Assembly (NCBI GenBank): GCA_023429825.1
Contig: JAEZDC010000062.1
Location: forward strand, 1 to 31,378
Reading direction: 5' to 3'
Length of the DNA: 31,378 bases
Origin: Bacteroidota bacterium
Lineage (GTDB): Bacteria; Bacteroidota; Bacteroidia; Chitinophagales; Chitinophagaceae
The notes beneath the pieces were generated by a model that saw only the letters and a list, made by a program, of their open reading frames with translations, did no database searches and had not been told where the DNA came from. Numbering within the stretch: the stretch's first letter is position 1; each line of letters starts with the position of its first letter. Positions 1 through 7,603 of this stretch are shown piece after piece. Both the position numbers and the translations under genes were made by a program.

Positions 1-800
1 CCTCCTACTCGTGTGATCTTACCTTCCTGTAATGCCCTAAGCACTTTCGCCTATGCACTCAAGCTCATGTCACCCACTTCGTCCAGTAATAAAGTACCTC
101 CGTTTGCCAATTCAAATTTTCCTATACGTTGTTTTACTGCAGATGTGAATGAACCTTTTTCATGCCCAAACAATTCGCTCTCTATTAATTCACTCGGAAT
201 GGCAGCACAATTCACTTCAATTAACTGTCCTGCTTCTGCCCTGTTACTTTTATAATGGAGCCATCTTGCTACCAGTTCTTTACCACTTCCATTTTCACCA
301 GTAATCAAAACTCTTGCATCTGTCGGAGCGACTTTTTCAATAGTATCTTTAATCTTTTTTATTGCATCACTTTCGCCGATCATCTCCTGCACCTTAGCCA
401 CCTTTTTTCTAAGCGTCTTCGTTTCTTTAGAAAGTTTATTTCTATCGGTTGCATTGCGTATAGTGATCAAAAGTCGATTCAGGTCTGGTGGTTTAGAAAT
501 ATAATCAAAGGCACCTTTCTTAACCGCTTCCACTGCAGTATCAATATTACCATGTCCGCTGATCATGATGATGGGCAATTCGGGATTGATATCAGCGGCC
601 TTCTCTAAAAACTCTATACCATCTACTTTAGGCATCTTGATATCACACAGCACTACATCATAATTGCCAGTGATCTTTTTCAAACCTTCTTCACCATCTG
701 CGGCTTCATCCACCTTATATCCTTCTACAGTCAATATATCTTTTAAGACATTCCTGATTGATCTCTCGTCATCAATGATCAAAACATTTCCACTTGGCAT
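1..800 (-). pseudogene. Sigma-54-dependent NtrC-family response regulator, interrupted by in-frame TAG; runs off left edge
   Basis: This is a two-component response regulator, normally activating sigma-54 RNA polymerase once phosphorylated. A receiver domain (residues ~5-118) shows the acidic pair D10/D11, phosphoacceptor D53 in LCDIKMPK, S81 and K103. An AAA+ domain starts near 140, with Walker A GENGSGKE (168-175) and Walker B GTLLLDEVGD (235-244). The ATG at 798-800 fits the family's N-terminus. After residue 249 the frame hits TAG (51-53), then continues with AKVLRALQEGKITRVG up to the window edge. That is exactly the family sequence expected after SLSAQ, so CAG appears to have become TAG at position 53. 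A product ending here would lack the rest of the AAA+ domain and the DNA-binding domain. The sigma-54 contact loop reads GSFTSA instead of GAFTGA. The remainder lies outside the window. The family is certain; whether the stop is a real mutation, a sequencing error or suppressed cannot be told. Confidence 0.85.
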
Positions 801-839
801 ATTTTAGTTTTTAGGGCTGCTAAGATAATGATGTTGATG

Positions 840-925
840 GTTTCAGGTTCCAAGTTTCAGGTGGCTACATGCTGAAGTATTCACAAACCTGTAACATGTA
901 ACTGGAAACCTGTAGTTTCTTCAAC
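840..925. repeat. Imperfect inverted repeat of CAGGTT/AAACCTG words
   Basis: The 222-base gap between the response regulator and the first small ORF holds no gene that I can support. It contains TTTCAGGTTCCAAG, then CATGCTGAAG, then ACATGTAACTGGAAACCTG, which together form a loose inverted repeat. Similar CTGAAACC-type words recur in the gap at 11165-11228. I see no clear promoter box in it. Confidence 0.4.
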
Positions 926-1022
926 CATTCCACACTTCATTACCCACTCCACACTAAAGATAAGTACATGATTCTGCAAGCATAAGCTTTTAGAACGATT
1001 GTTGTTTTCTACATAGTTATAA

Positions 1023-1250
1023 ATGAAAACAGTTATGGAAAACTTTAGAAAACATAACCAGCAAGACAATCTTTCTCAGAACAAGAAAGGTGTTAATGAA
1101 AATTTTGAGCAGGCAGCCGGGATAAGGATACATAAAGGAAAAGAGAACTATGCCGGTGGTAGTGGCTATTATGCAGCTAAAGCAAAACAGGGCTGCCCCA
1201 ATGCCAACCAGGAATGTTCGGAGGAAAACCAAAATCAGAGTAGGCACTAA
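1023..1250 (+). CDS. Hypothetical small hydrophilic protein (75 aa)
   Basis: I do not recognise this protein. It is 75 aa, strongly hydrophilic, rich in Asn, Gln, Lys and Glu, with no membrane segment or signal peptide. Its tail carries two cysteines in GCPNANQECSEEN, and the middle has a Gly/Tyr stretch (YAGGSGYYAAKAK). The first ATG is used here; the second Met (residue 5) is an alternative. It heads a plus-strand run with the ORF at 1262 only 11 bases downstream, then a 32-aa membrane peptide and an SPW-repeat protein, which suggests co-transcription. The minus-strand ORF over the same bases looks like a shadow. No function is assigned. Confidence 0.55.
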   Translation: MKTVMENFRKHNQQDNLSQNKKGVNENFEQAAGIRIHKGKENYAGGSGYYAAKAKQGCPNANQECSEENQNQSRH

Positions 1251-1261
1251 AATATATTCCT

Positions 1262-1471
1262 ATGAAACAACACAACAGGCATATGCATCAGCCATCTTCT
1301 AACGAATTAAGAAGCCTGAATGATAACCTGGATGAAAACATTCAGCGCCAACAAGCAGGCATGCCAACAGAAGATGCTGATGTGCTACCTGTAACAAATC
1401 ATGATCAGCAAAATGAAACATTGCAAACTCCACCTGAAGATGGAGATGTACAAAACAGAATTACAAAATAA
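1262..1471 (+). CDS. Hypothetical small acidic protein (69 aa)
   Basis: I do not recognise this protein. It is 69 aa, hydrophilic, probably disordered, with many Asn, Gln, Asp and Glu and no cysteine, signal peptide or membrane segment. The ends differ in charge: the N-terminus is His-rich (MKQHNRHMHQPSSNE) and the second half acidic (TEDADVLP, TPPEDGDVQ). It begins 11 bases after the preceding small ORF and ends 12 bases before the 32-aa peptide at 1484, so the three are probably one transcript. The start has no recognisable Shine-Dalgarno sequence, which is usual for Bacteroidota. Compact spacing is the main evidence that it is translated. Confidence 0.5.
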   Translation: MKQHNRHMHQPSSNELRSLNDNLDENIQRQQAGMPTEDADVLPVTNHDQQNETLQTPPEDGDVQNRITK

Positions 1472-1483
1472 TAAACTGGAGTT

Positions 1484-1582
1484 ATGATGATGATACCTGT
1501 GGTACTTGTGGTATTGGCCCTCATCGCCATTTTTATAGTGACCAATTTAAGAGTAAAGGACAAAGGCAATAGGCCTGAATAA
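1484..1582 (+). CDS. Single-pass membrane micropeptide (32 aa)
   Basis: This is a 32-codon ORF with GGAG at 1478-1481, directly before the triple ATG at 1484-1492; initiation could be at any of the three Met codons, and the second or third gives more usual ribosome spacing. The peptide has a hydrophobic core of about 16 residues (IPVVLVVLALIAIFIV) followed by a basic, polar tail (NLRVKDKGNRPE). That is the layout of a small bitopic inner-membrane protein with a cytoplasmic C-terminus by the positive-inside rule. It lies 12 bases behind the 69-aa ORF and about 107 bases ahead of the SPW-repeat gene. The function is unknown; such peptides often bind or modulate larger membrane proteins, but nothing here shows a partner. 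Confidence 0.55.
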   Translation: MMMIPVVLVVLALIAIFIVTNLRVKDKGNRPE

Positions 1583-1689
1583 GCAGATAGAAATGAGGTG
1601 GATAGAAAAATGTAAATGCTTTTTAACAGTAAACCGGCCAGTGAGGGCATGATTTTGAAACTTATTACTGTAACAAAAAACGAAAGGTT

Positions 1690-2121
1690 ATGAGGTTTAT
1701 ATCAACAAAGGTCCACGGAGTGTTGGACTACATGATGGGTATTTTATTAATTGCATCGCCGTGGTTGTTTGGTTTTGCTGAAGGTGGTGGTATGAAAGTT
1801 TGGGTACCAGTGATATTGGGTATGGGTGCACTACTGTATAGTTTGATGACAGATTATGAGCTGGGATTAAGTGATTCCATATCTATGCGCACGCACTTAA
1901 CACTCGACTTAATGTCTGGTGTATTACTCGCAGTATCACCGTGGTTATTTGGATTTGCTGATGTAGTGTATCTACCGCATCTTATATTGGGTATTACTGA
2001 AGTAGGTGCAGCGTTGATGACGAGAACGCATCCTGCTACGGAGAATACAAAGCACAGAAGAGAACACAGTTTTATGGATTCTCATAGAGCGTCTAGAGGA
2101 CATAGAACAGCACACGGATAA
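1690..2121 (+). CDS. SPW-repeat membrane protein
   Basis: This is a 143-aa membrane protein with two copies of the SPW repeat. IASPWLFGFAEG lies near residues 21-32 and AVSPWLFGFADV near 81-92, each in a hydrophobic hairpin, giving about four membrane segments. Each copy is preceded by a conserved helix start (HGVLDYMMGILL and HLTLDLMSGVLL), so the protein is an internal duplication. The C-terminal ~35 residues are hydrophilic and rich in His and Arg (KHRREH, HRASRGHRTAHG), probably cytoplasmic. AAAGG sits just before the ATG as a ribosome site. A strong terminator follows at 2147. The family occurs in many bacteria but its biochemical role is unknown. The upstream micro-ORFs may be part of the same transcript. 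Confidence 0.85.
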   Translation: MRFISTKVHGVLDYMMGILLIASPWLFGFAEGGGMKVWVPVILGMGALLYSLMTDYELGLSDSISMRTHLTLDLMSGVLLAVSPWLFGFADVVYLPHLILGITEVGAALMTRTHPATENTKHRREHSFMDSHRASRGHRTAHG

Positions 2122-2146
2122 TTATGTAGCAATAGCAATGACGGAG

Positions 2147-2185
2147 AAAAAGTGAATGTGTAGTAATATGCATTCACTTTTTTAT
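2147..2185 (+). terminator. Rho-independent terminator, probably bidirectional
   Basis: The arm AAAAAGTGAATG (2147-2158) pairs with CATTCACTTTTT (2171-2182), a 12-bp stem followed by a T tract. It lies 25 bases after the SPW gene. It also lies downstream of the minus-strand gene ending at 2238, where the A tract becomes a T tract, so it can serve both. Confidence 0.8.
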
Positions 2186-2237
2186 TTTATCGCTACTACA
2201 ATGTATAGTGAGATTAACTCAATTAAAAAAAGAGGAA

Positions 2238-2489
2238 CTAATCCTCTCCTTCCTCAATTGACCTGGCAATAAGATCTTCCTGTTTTTGTACCCAGTCAGG
2301 AACTGTTTCTTCAACGATCTTCCAACCGCCTTCGTTCTTCATTTTAAAAACAATGCGATTACCACGGTCATCGCTCACATCTACGTGAAATAATTCCGTA
2401 TTCAGTTGACGAAAATTGAATTCCTTCAATTTGCCGGTTACCTTTAAAAGCTTTGTAAAATGTACGTTTCTTTTCAGCTGAGAGGCCAT
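2238..2489 (-). CDS. Conserved small hypothetical protein (paralogue of 9436-9720)
   Basis: This is an 83-aa soluble protein of unknown function. Its core reads LKEFNFRQLNTELFHVDVSD followed by RGNRIVFKM, GGWKI and VPDWV. A paralogue with the same order of motifs lies at 9436-9720: EFNFRR, FHVDVSDD, NRIIFRM, SNWKI, LPKWI. Conservation of two copies supports this as a real gene and supports the ATG at 2487-2489. The alternating hydrophobic pattern suggests a small beta-rich domain. It lies 42 bases behind the metallophosphoesterase on the same strand and could be the last gene of that operon. No catalytic residues are evident. Confidence 0.8.
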   Translation of the reverse strand: MASQLKRNVHFTKLLKVTGKLKEFNFRQLNTELFHVDVSDDRGNRIVFKMKNEGGWKIVEETVPDWVQKQEDLIARSIEEGED

Positions 2490-2531
2490 AGAGTATTTAT
2501 TGCTCGGATATATAGCAACTACTATACCTGC

Positions 2532-3272
2532 CTAAGTATGATCTACATGAAATAAAAAGAAAGGACAGTTAATACCTGCTTTAGTCAAAACAGGTTTGGC
2601 AACATTGTATACCTTAACGCCGTTAGGCGCTTCACCTTCAAGTGTTCCTGCATGCGCATGACCGTGAAAACAAGCCACAACACCGCGGCGGCTAAGCGGC
2701 TCTGCCAACCGTGAGCAACCGAGGAATGGCCATATCGCCTCCGGCTCTCCTAAAACTGTGGTCTTTATTGGGGAATAATGCATCACTGCGATTTTCTGTA
2801 TGCCTTCATGTTCCTGATCAAGTCGTGCCAGTGCTCTGTCAAGATGTAATGCTTCATCCACTGCTTCCTGCACAAATGCTTTCATTGCTCCTTCACCAAA
2901 CATAGAAAGTACGTGATTGTCAAACCCCCCACCAAAACCCTTTACACCGGCAAAGCCAATATTCTTTATCACAATACTTTCTCCGTCTAAAACATGAACA
3001 TTGGCATTTTGTATCATCTGCCTGATCAGCTTATGCCTGCCCTTTTCATAATCATGGTTACCTAGCACTACAACAACCGGTATGGTGCATGAACGCAATT
3101 CCTCAGCTAATATCTGTGCTTCTACTTCATCGCCTGTGTCAGTAAGATCGCCGCAGATAAGCAAAATATCTGCAGCCTGCGAAACATCTTTAAAGCATTC
3201 CACCCATTTGCCTTTATCGGTTTCCCGAATATGAATATCAGCAATGGCGGCAATTGTTGTTTTATTCTCCAT
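2532..3272 (-). CDS. Calcineurin-like metallophosphoesterase
   Basis: This is a 246-aa enzyme of the calcineurin-like phosphoesterase superfamily, which uses two metal ions to cleave phosphate mono- or diesters. The metal-binding motifs appear in order: D12-I-H14, GDLTD (41-45), GNHD (71-74), H165 in VMHYSP, and GHAH (204-207). There is no signal peptide, so it should be cytoplasmic. The substrate cannot be read from sequence; candidates are nucleotides, cyclic nucleotides, nucleic-acid ends or protein phosphate. Its ATG lies two bases after the stop of the nucleotidyltransferase-like gene, so the two are almost certainly co-transcribed and possibly translationally coupled. This suggests a joint role, perhaps addition and removal of a nucleotidyl group, which is inference only. 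Confidence 0.88.
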   Translation of the reverse strand: MENKTTIAAIADIHIRETDKGKWVECFKDVSQAADILLICGDLTDTGDEVEAQILAEELRSCTIPVVVVLGNHDYEKGRHKLIRQMIQNANVHVLDGESIVIKNIGFAGVKGFGGGFDNHVLSMFGEGAMKAFVQEAVDEALHLDRALARLDQEHEGIQKIAVMHYSPIKTTVLGEPEAIWPFLGCSRLAEPLSRRGVVACFHGHAHAGTLEGEAPNGVKVYNVAKPVLTKAGINCPFFLFHVDHT

Positions 3273-3274
3273 TA

Positions 3275-4018
3275 CTAAACTGTTTTGATGGTCACAGTTT
3301 TATAATCCCATTCCTTTACATCAATAGCATATTGTGTCTGGTCAATGATTGGGCCACGGCAAACTTTTTCAAACGGGGCGGGAATATCATATTGTTCCCT
3401 TGCCCGTTCAAGCAGCTCTTCAAATAAGCTTTGCGGAATTATTTCCCTGTACTCAGATGGATAGACGAACTGGAACATCACCAACGATGCCAGCAGTATA
3501 TGCCAGTGCGGATCCATTCTTCGCATCACCCGGTTCCAGTCAAAATTCTTTCCCGCTTTCAATAACACATGATTCACATCAGCACCATCAAAGCGTTCCC
3601 TGTTCTGAACATACACTTTGCAAAACACCAACTCTTCCGCTGCCAATATTTTTACTTCTCTATCCAAAAAAGTAACAGTGGGCGCATTCTCCAGCCAGGT
3701 ATCATCCACACGACAAATATTATTGACCGTATCAAAAATTATGTCGATAAAATATTCTCCCTTGAATACCTTAGCCAGCCATCGCACATCGTATGTGACA
3801 GCTTCGTAACCTCTTTCCGAAAAGAATTTTAAGATCTTTGGATAATCAGCAGGCTTGCAAAAAATATCAAGGTCTTTCGTATCCCTGTAAATGCCTGTAT
3901 AATGAAACATCGCAAAAGCCCCACCCAACATAAACTCAACGCCACTTTCCTTTAAAAGATCCAGTGCTTCTTTATAAAATTCCTGCGAAGCCTGGCGCTG
4001 TTCTTCCGTTACTATCAT
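3275..4018 (-). CDS. Nucleotidyltransferase-fold protein
   Basis: This 247-aa protein looks like a polymerase-beta-type nucleotidyltransferase of the AbiEii/MNT-like group. The N-terminal third has GVEFMLGGAFAMFHYTG with the Gly-Gly at 32-33, then D49 and D51 in TKDLDIF, and a likely third carboxylate D92 in FIDIIFD. ILAAEELVFCKVYVQ (124-138) and FDGADV (143-148) resemble the helical part of that family. I chose the ATG at 4016-4018 because it starts an ordinary soluble protein; the longer reading adds a hydrophobic 18-residue extension. It is followed two bases later by the metallophosphoesterase. The target could be a tRNA, protein or small molecule. It is not a clear toxin-antitoxin pair, since the partner is an enzyme. 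Confidence 0.75.
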   Translation of the reverse strand: MIVTEEQRQASQEFYKEALDLLKESGVEFMLGGAFAMFHYTGIYRDTKDLDIFCKPADYPKILKFFSERGYEAVTYDVRWLAKVFKGEYFIDIIFDTVNNICRVDDTWLENAPTVTFLDREVKILAAEELVFCKVYVQNRERFDGADVNHVLLKAGKNFDWNRVMRRMDPHWHILLASLVMFQFVYPSEYREIIPQSLFEELLERAREQYDIPAPFEKVCRGPIIDQTQYAIDVKEWDYKTVTIKTV

Positions 4019-4092
4019 GCAGACAATCAATAAATAAATGTGCCAATTGTTAAGGAAATTGTTATGAGCCAAGCTGCTGTATTACTATGACG

Positions 4093-4123
4093 CTTCCGTT
4101 GCGTCGCACACTTATACGTTCGG
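4093..4123 (-). repeat. Dispersed intergenic repeat, copy 1
   Basis: TTCCGTTGCGTCGCACACTT followed by ATACGTTCGG matches, on the minus strand, the GAGTGCGACGCAAC repeat found eight times in this window. It lies in the divergent gap between the nucleotidyltransferase gene and the secreted BNR gene. Confidence 0.7.
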
Positions 4124-4232
4124 TTTGTAAACTCATCTAAGTTATGTGGCAAAATATCCTCCGTTCATCAATAATCATTCTTTAGAAAGCTTTCTTTATT
4201 ACTTTCACGCTTCAATCAAAACAATTGCTCCC

Positions 4233-7200
4233 ATGAGAACTTTGTTACGCATCGTATTGGTGCTTTGCATTTCTACTTCTACTTCTCTCTTCGCACAAAA
4301 GAAAACTGCCGAACCGGAAAAAAAAGAAAGCGATCCGCTTACTTCATCCATTCTTAGCGGGCTGAAGTTTAGAAGTGTGGGCCCTGCTATCACTTCGGGC
4401 CGTATCGGCGACCTGGCAGTAAATCCAAACAATAAGAAAGAGTATTATGTAGCCGTAGCCTCAGGCGGTGTTTGGAAAACAACGAATGCAGGGTTGACCT
4501 ACACGCCTGTCTTCGATAATGAAGGATCATATTCTATCGGCTGCGTTACTATCGATCCTAACAATACGAATGTTGTTTGGGTAGGCAGCGGCGAAAACAA
4601 TAACCAACGCAGTGTTGCATACGGTGATGGCGTTTACAAAAGCGAGGATGGTGGTAAAAGCTGGAAGAATGTAGGGTTGAAAAATTCTGAACATATTGGC
4701 CGTATTGTAGTCGATCCTACCAATTCTGATATAGTGTACGTGGCTGCCTACGGCCCTGTATGGAGTTCGGGTGGAGAAAGAGGTATCTATAAAACCACCG
4801 ATGGCGGAAAAACATGGAAGCAAATTTTAAATATAAGTGAACATACAGGGTTCAATGAGATACACATGGACCCACGTGATCCGAAAGTGTTATATGCTGC
4901 AGCTCATCAGCGCCAGAGAAAAGTATTTACTTATATCGGTGGCGGACCTGAATCTGCATTATATAAAAGCACAGATGGTGGAAACACATGGAATAAGATC
5001 ATGAGTGGTTTGCCTTCCGGTGATGTAGGCAGAATTGGCTTGGCAGTTTCTCCTGCAAATCCTGATGTGGTATATGCAATTGTTGAAGCTGCCGAAGGTG
5101 CAGGTGTGTATAGAAGCAATGATCGTGGCAACAGTTGGGAAAAGCAAAGCAGTTATGTTTCTTCCGGAAATTATTACCAGGAAATATTCGCTGATCCAAA
5201 AGATGTAAACAAAGTGTTTGCTGTGAATGCGTACATGGTGGTGAGCACTGATGGTGGCAAGACCTTTAAAATACTCGGCGAAAAAAATAAGCACATCGAT
5301 AACCATGTAATATGGATAGATCCGGACGATACACAACATATGATGGTGGGCAGTGACGGTGGCTTGTATGAATCATGGGATGCTGCAGCCAACTGGGAAT
5401 TCAAACCGAATATTCCTGTTACACAATTTTACAAAGTTGCTTTGGATAACGCCACACCGTTCTATGGCATACATGGCGGTACGCAGGACAACTTCAGCAT
5501 CAGCGGGCCATCGAGAACACTCAGCAGTAATGGCATCTTCAATTCTGACTGGTATTTTACAAGCATTGGTGATGGCTTTGAAACACAGGTGGATCAATCT
5601 GATCCAAATATCATCTACGCTCAATCACAATATGCAGGTTTGGTGCGTTACGATAAACGTACAGGTGAAATGCTCGATATCCGTCCTGTGGAAATGGAAG
5701 GTGAAAAAGCGAATCGTTGGAATTGGGATGCACCATTGCTCATCTCTCAATTCGATAATAAAAGATTGTACATCGCATCGAATAAATTATACAGAACAGA
5801 TGACCGTGGTAATACATGGAAGATCATCAGCCCTGATCTGACTGCACAAATTGACAGGAATAAATTACCGGTAATGGGAAAGGTTTGGAGTGTAGATGCT
5901 ATCGCAAAGAATGGATCGACAGATATTTTCGGCAACATCACGGCTATTGCAGAGTCAAAATTCGATGAGAACTTATTGTATGTAGGAACGGATGATGGAT
6001 TGATACAAATAACAACTGACGGCGGAAAAACATGGACGAAAGTTAGCAAGATCGCCGGCGTTCCTGATATGACCTATGTGAACCAGATCATCACATCCTT
6101 GCACGATAAGAATACTGCCTACGCAACTTTCAATCATCATCGCTATGGCGATTTTCGTCCGTATGTATATCGTACGAGAGATGGCGGAAAAACATGGACT
6201 GCCATTCAAAATAATTTACCCGAGAGAGGAACAGCTTATTCGATTGCCGAAGATCATGTGAACTCAAATTTGTTATTCGTAGGAACTGAGTTCGGTGTAT
6301 TCTTTTCGATAGATGGCGGTACAAGATGGACACAACTGAAAGGCGGATTACCCACTATCGCCGTAAGAGACATGGAAATTCAAAAAAGAGAAAATGATTT
6401 GGTACTCGGTACATTCGGAAGAGGTTTTTATGTTTTAGATGATTATACACCACTGAGAAATTTAAAAAAGGAAGACCTCGATAAGCAGGCTGTCATCTAT
6501 CCTATCAAAGATGCTTTGATGTACATTCCTTCTACTCCACTTGGCGTTAGAGGAAAAGGATTTTTAGGGGAAAGCTTCTATACAGCAGATAATCCACCGG
6601 TGGGTGCTGTGTTTACTTATTACTTAAAAGATAATCTTAAGACGCTTAAGGATAAGCGCAAAGAAGCTGATAAAGAAAAGGCGAAGCGAAATGAATCACC
6701 TTACTATCCTTCAATAGATTCTTTAAGGGTAGAGGACGAACAACCAGCCCCACATTTATTGTTCACTGTAACAGATGAAACCGGTAACGTGGTAAGAAGA
6801 ATAAAGACCAATGCGAAGAAAGGAATGAATCGTATCGTATGGGATTTCCGTTACCCCTCATACGGCGCTATTGACTTCACTCCTTTTGAAGAATCTTTCG
6901 TATTCAGCTCACGTGAGGTGGGAAATCTAGCCATGCCCGGAACTTATAAAGTTTCACTCAGCAAGTTTGAAGATGGTGTATATACTGAACTGGTAGCGCC
7001 GCAAAGCTTTAAAGCCGTGGCGCTGAATCATTCATCTATTCCTGTGGCCGACAGAAAAGCGCTGGATGCATTCAGTAAAAAGATAGCAGAGTTGAGAAGA
7101 GTATCTGCCGCAGCGGAAGCATACAGAGGTGAACTGGTTGATAAGATAAAATACATTAAGGCAGCAATGCTGGAAACGCCAAACCTTCCGCTGAGCGTAT

Positions 7201-7523
7201 CACAAAGTGTATATGCGATTGACAAGCGATTGAATGCAGTGAATACACAAATGAATGGTGATGCCACCCTGGCGAGAAGAGAATTTGAAACTTTGCCTTC
7301 CTTGAATGGACGTATCAGTAACATTACAGGTGCATTGTGGAGCACTACATCAGCGCCAACACAAACAATGGAACAGTCTTACCAGCTTGCTTCAAAACAG
7401 TTTGCACCGTTGCTGGCTGAGATCAAAGCCATAGGTGAAGAGATAAAGAAAATTGAAGACCAACTGGAAAAAGCTGGTGCGCCTTATACGCCGGGAAGAG
7501 TTCCGGTGTGGAAAGGGAATTAA
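4233..7523 (+). CDS. Secreted Asp-box (BNR/VPS10-like) beta-propeller protein
   Basis: This is a large exported protein of 1096 aa. The ATG at 4233 was chosen because it starts a clean signal peptide (MRTLLRIVLVLCISTS, cleavage near SLFA|Q); the longer reading adds 29 atypical residues. Residues ~55-740 hold about ten Asp-box repeats of type S/T-x-D-x-G-x-T-W, such as SEDGGKSW, TTDGGKTW, STDGGNTW, TDDRGNTW, TRDGGKTW and SIDGGTRW. That is the signature of a BNR/sortilin-like propeller, probably two stacked propellers. The last ~300 residues contain a probable beta-sandwich (PHLLFTVTDETGN, GMNRIVWDFRYPS) and a helical segment. Such proteins are often labelled glycosyl hydrolase, but I see no sialidase catalytic set. 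It is likely periplasmic or outer-surface; no type IX secretion tail is obvious. It is monocistronic, with a terminator at 7555. Confidence 0.85.
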   Translation: MRTLLRIVLVLCISTSTSLFAQKKTAEPEKKESDPLTSSILSGLKFRSVGPAITSGRIGDLAVNPNNKKEYYVAVASGGVWKTTNAGLTYTPVFDNEGSYSIGCVTIDPNNTNVVWVGSGENNNQRSVAYGDGVYKSEDGGKSWKNVGLKNSEHIGRIVVDPTNSDIVYVAAYGPVWSSGGERGIYKTTDGGKTWKQILNISEHTGFNEIHMDPRDPKVLYAAAHQRQRKVFTYIGGGPESALYKSTDGGNTWNKIMSGLPSGDVGRIGLAVSPANPDVVYAIVEAAEGAGVYRSNDRGNSWEKQSSYVSSGNYYQEIFADPKDVNKVFAVNAYMVVSTDGGKTFKILGEKNKHIDNHVIWIDPDDTQHMMVGSDGGLYESWDAAANWEFKPNIPVTQFYKVALDNATPFYGIHGGTQDNFSISGPSRTLSSNGIFNSDWYFTSIGDGFETQVDQSDPNIIYAQSQYAGLVRYDKRTGEMLDIRPVEMEGEKANRWNWDAPLLISQFDNKRLYIASNKLYRTDDRGNTWKIISPDLTAQIDRNKLPVMGKVWSVDAIAKNGSTDIFGNITAIAESKFDENLLYVGTDDGLIQITTDGGKTWTKVSKIAGVPDMTYVNQIITSLHDKNTAYATFNHHRYGDFRPYVYRTRDGGKTWTAIQNNLPERGTAYSIAEDHVNSNLLFVGTEFGVFFSIDGGTRWTQLKGGLPTIAVRDMEIQKRENDLVLGTFGRGFYVLDDYTPLRNLKKEDLDKQAVIYPIKDALMYIPSTPLGVRGKGFLGESFYTADNPPVGAVFTYYLKDNLKTLKDKRKEADKEKAKRNESPYYPSIDSLRVEDEQPAPHLLFTVTDETGNVVRRIKTNAKKGMNRIVWDFRYPSYGAIDFTPFEESFVFSSREVGNLAMPGTYKVSLSKFEDGVYTELVAPQSFKAVALNHSSIPVADRKALDAFSKKIAELRRVSAAAEAYRGELVDKIKYIKAAMLETPNLPLSVSQSVYAIDKRLNAVNTQMNGDATLARREFETLPSLNGRISNITGALWSTTSAPTQTMEQSYQLASKQFAPLLAEIKAIGEEIKKIEDQLEKAGAPYTPGRVPVWKGN

Positions 7524-7554
7524 GTTAATACCGGGTGCCAGGCATTCTTCAAAT

Positions 7555-7584
7555 AAAAAGCTCCTTACAAGAAGGAGCTTTTTT
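7555..7584 (+). terminator. Rho-independent terminator, bidirectional
   Basis: AAAAAGCTCCTT (7555-7566) pairs with AAGGAGCTTTTT (7572-7583) around a short ACAAG loop, with poly-A on one side and poly-T on the other. It ends the BNR gene and, in reverse, the 49-aa minus-strand gene at 7604. Confidence 0.88.
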
Positions 7585-7603
7585 ATTGCAAATAGTCAAA
7601 CCG

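Noticed and set aside
1593..1652. 19-codon ORF starting MRWIEKCKC between the 32-aa peptide and the SPW gene.
   Set aside because: It is short, lacks a domain or clear membrane segment, and nothing besides an ATG supports it.
3275..4018. Toxin-antitoxin pair of the AbiEii/AbiEi or MNT/HEPN type.
   Set aside because: The neighbour is a phosphoesterase with a full set of metal motifs, not an AbiEi or HEPN protein, so the classic pairs do not fit.
4019..4072. 18-residue N-terminal extension of the nucleotidyltransferase-like protein.
   Set aside because: It would add a hydrophobic stretch to an otherwise soluble enzyme; the ATG at 4016-4018 gives a normal start.
4146..4232. Longer N-terminus for the BNR protein.
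   Set aside because: The extra 29 residues have no counterpart expected in the family and would bury a perfect signal peptide that begins at 4233.
5353..5841. Long ORF in another frame inside the BNR gene, plus many antisense ORFs over sdh, sugar and other genes.
   Set aside because: They overlap strongly supported genes, have irregular composition and no domain signature, and are expected shadows of coding DNA.
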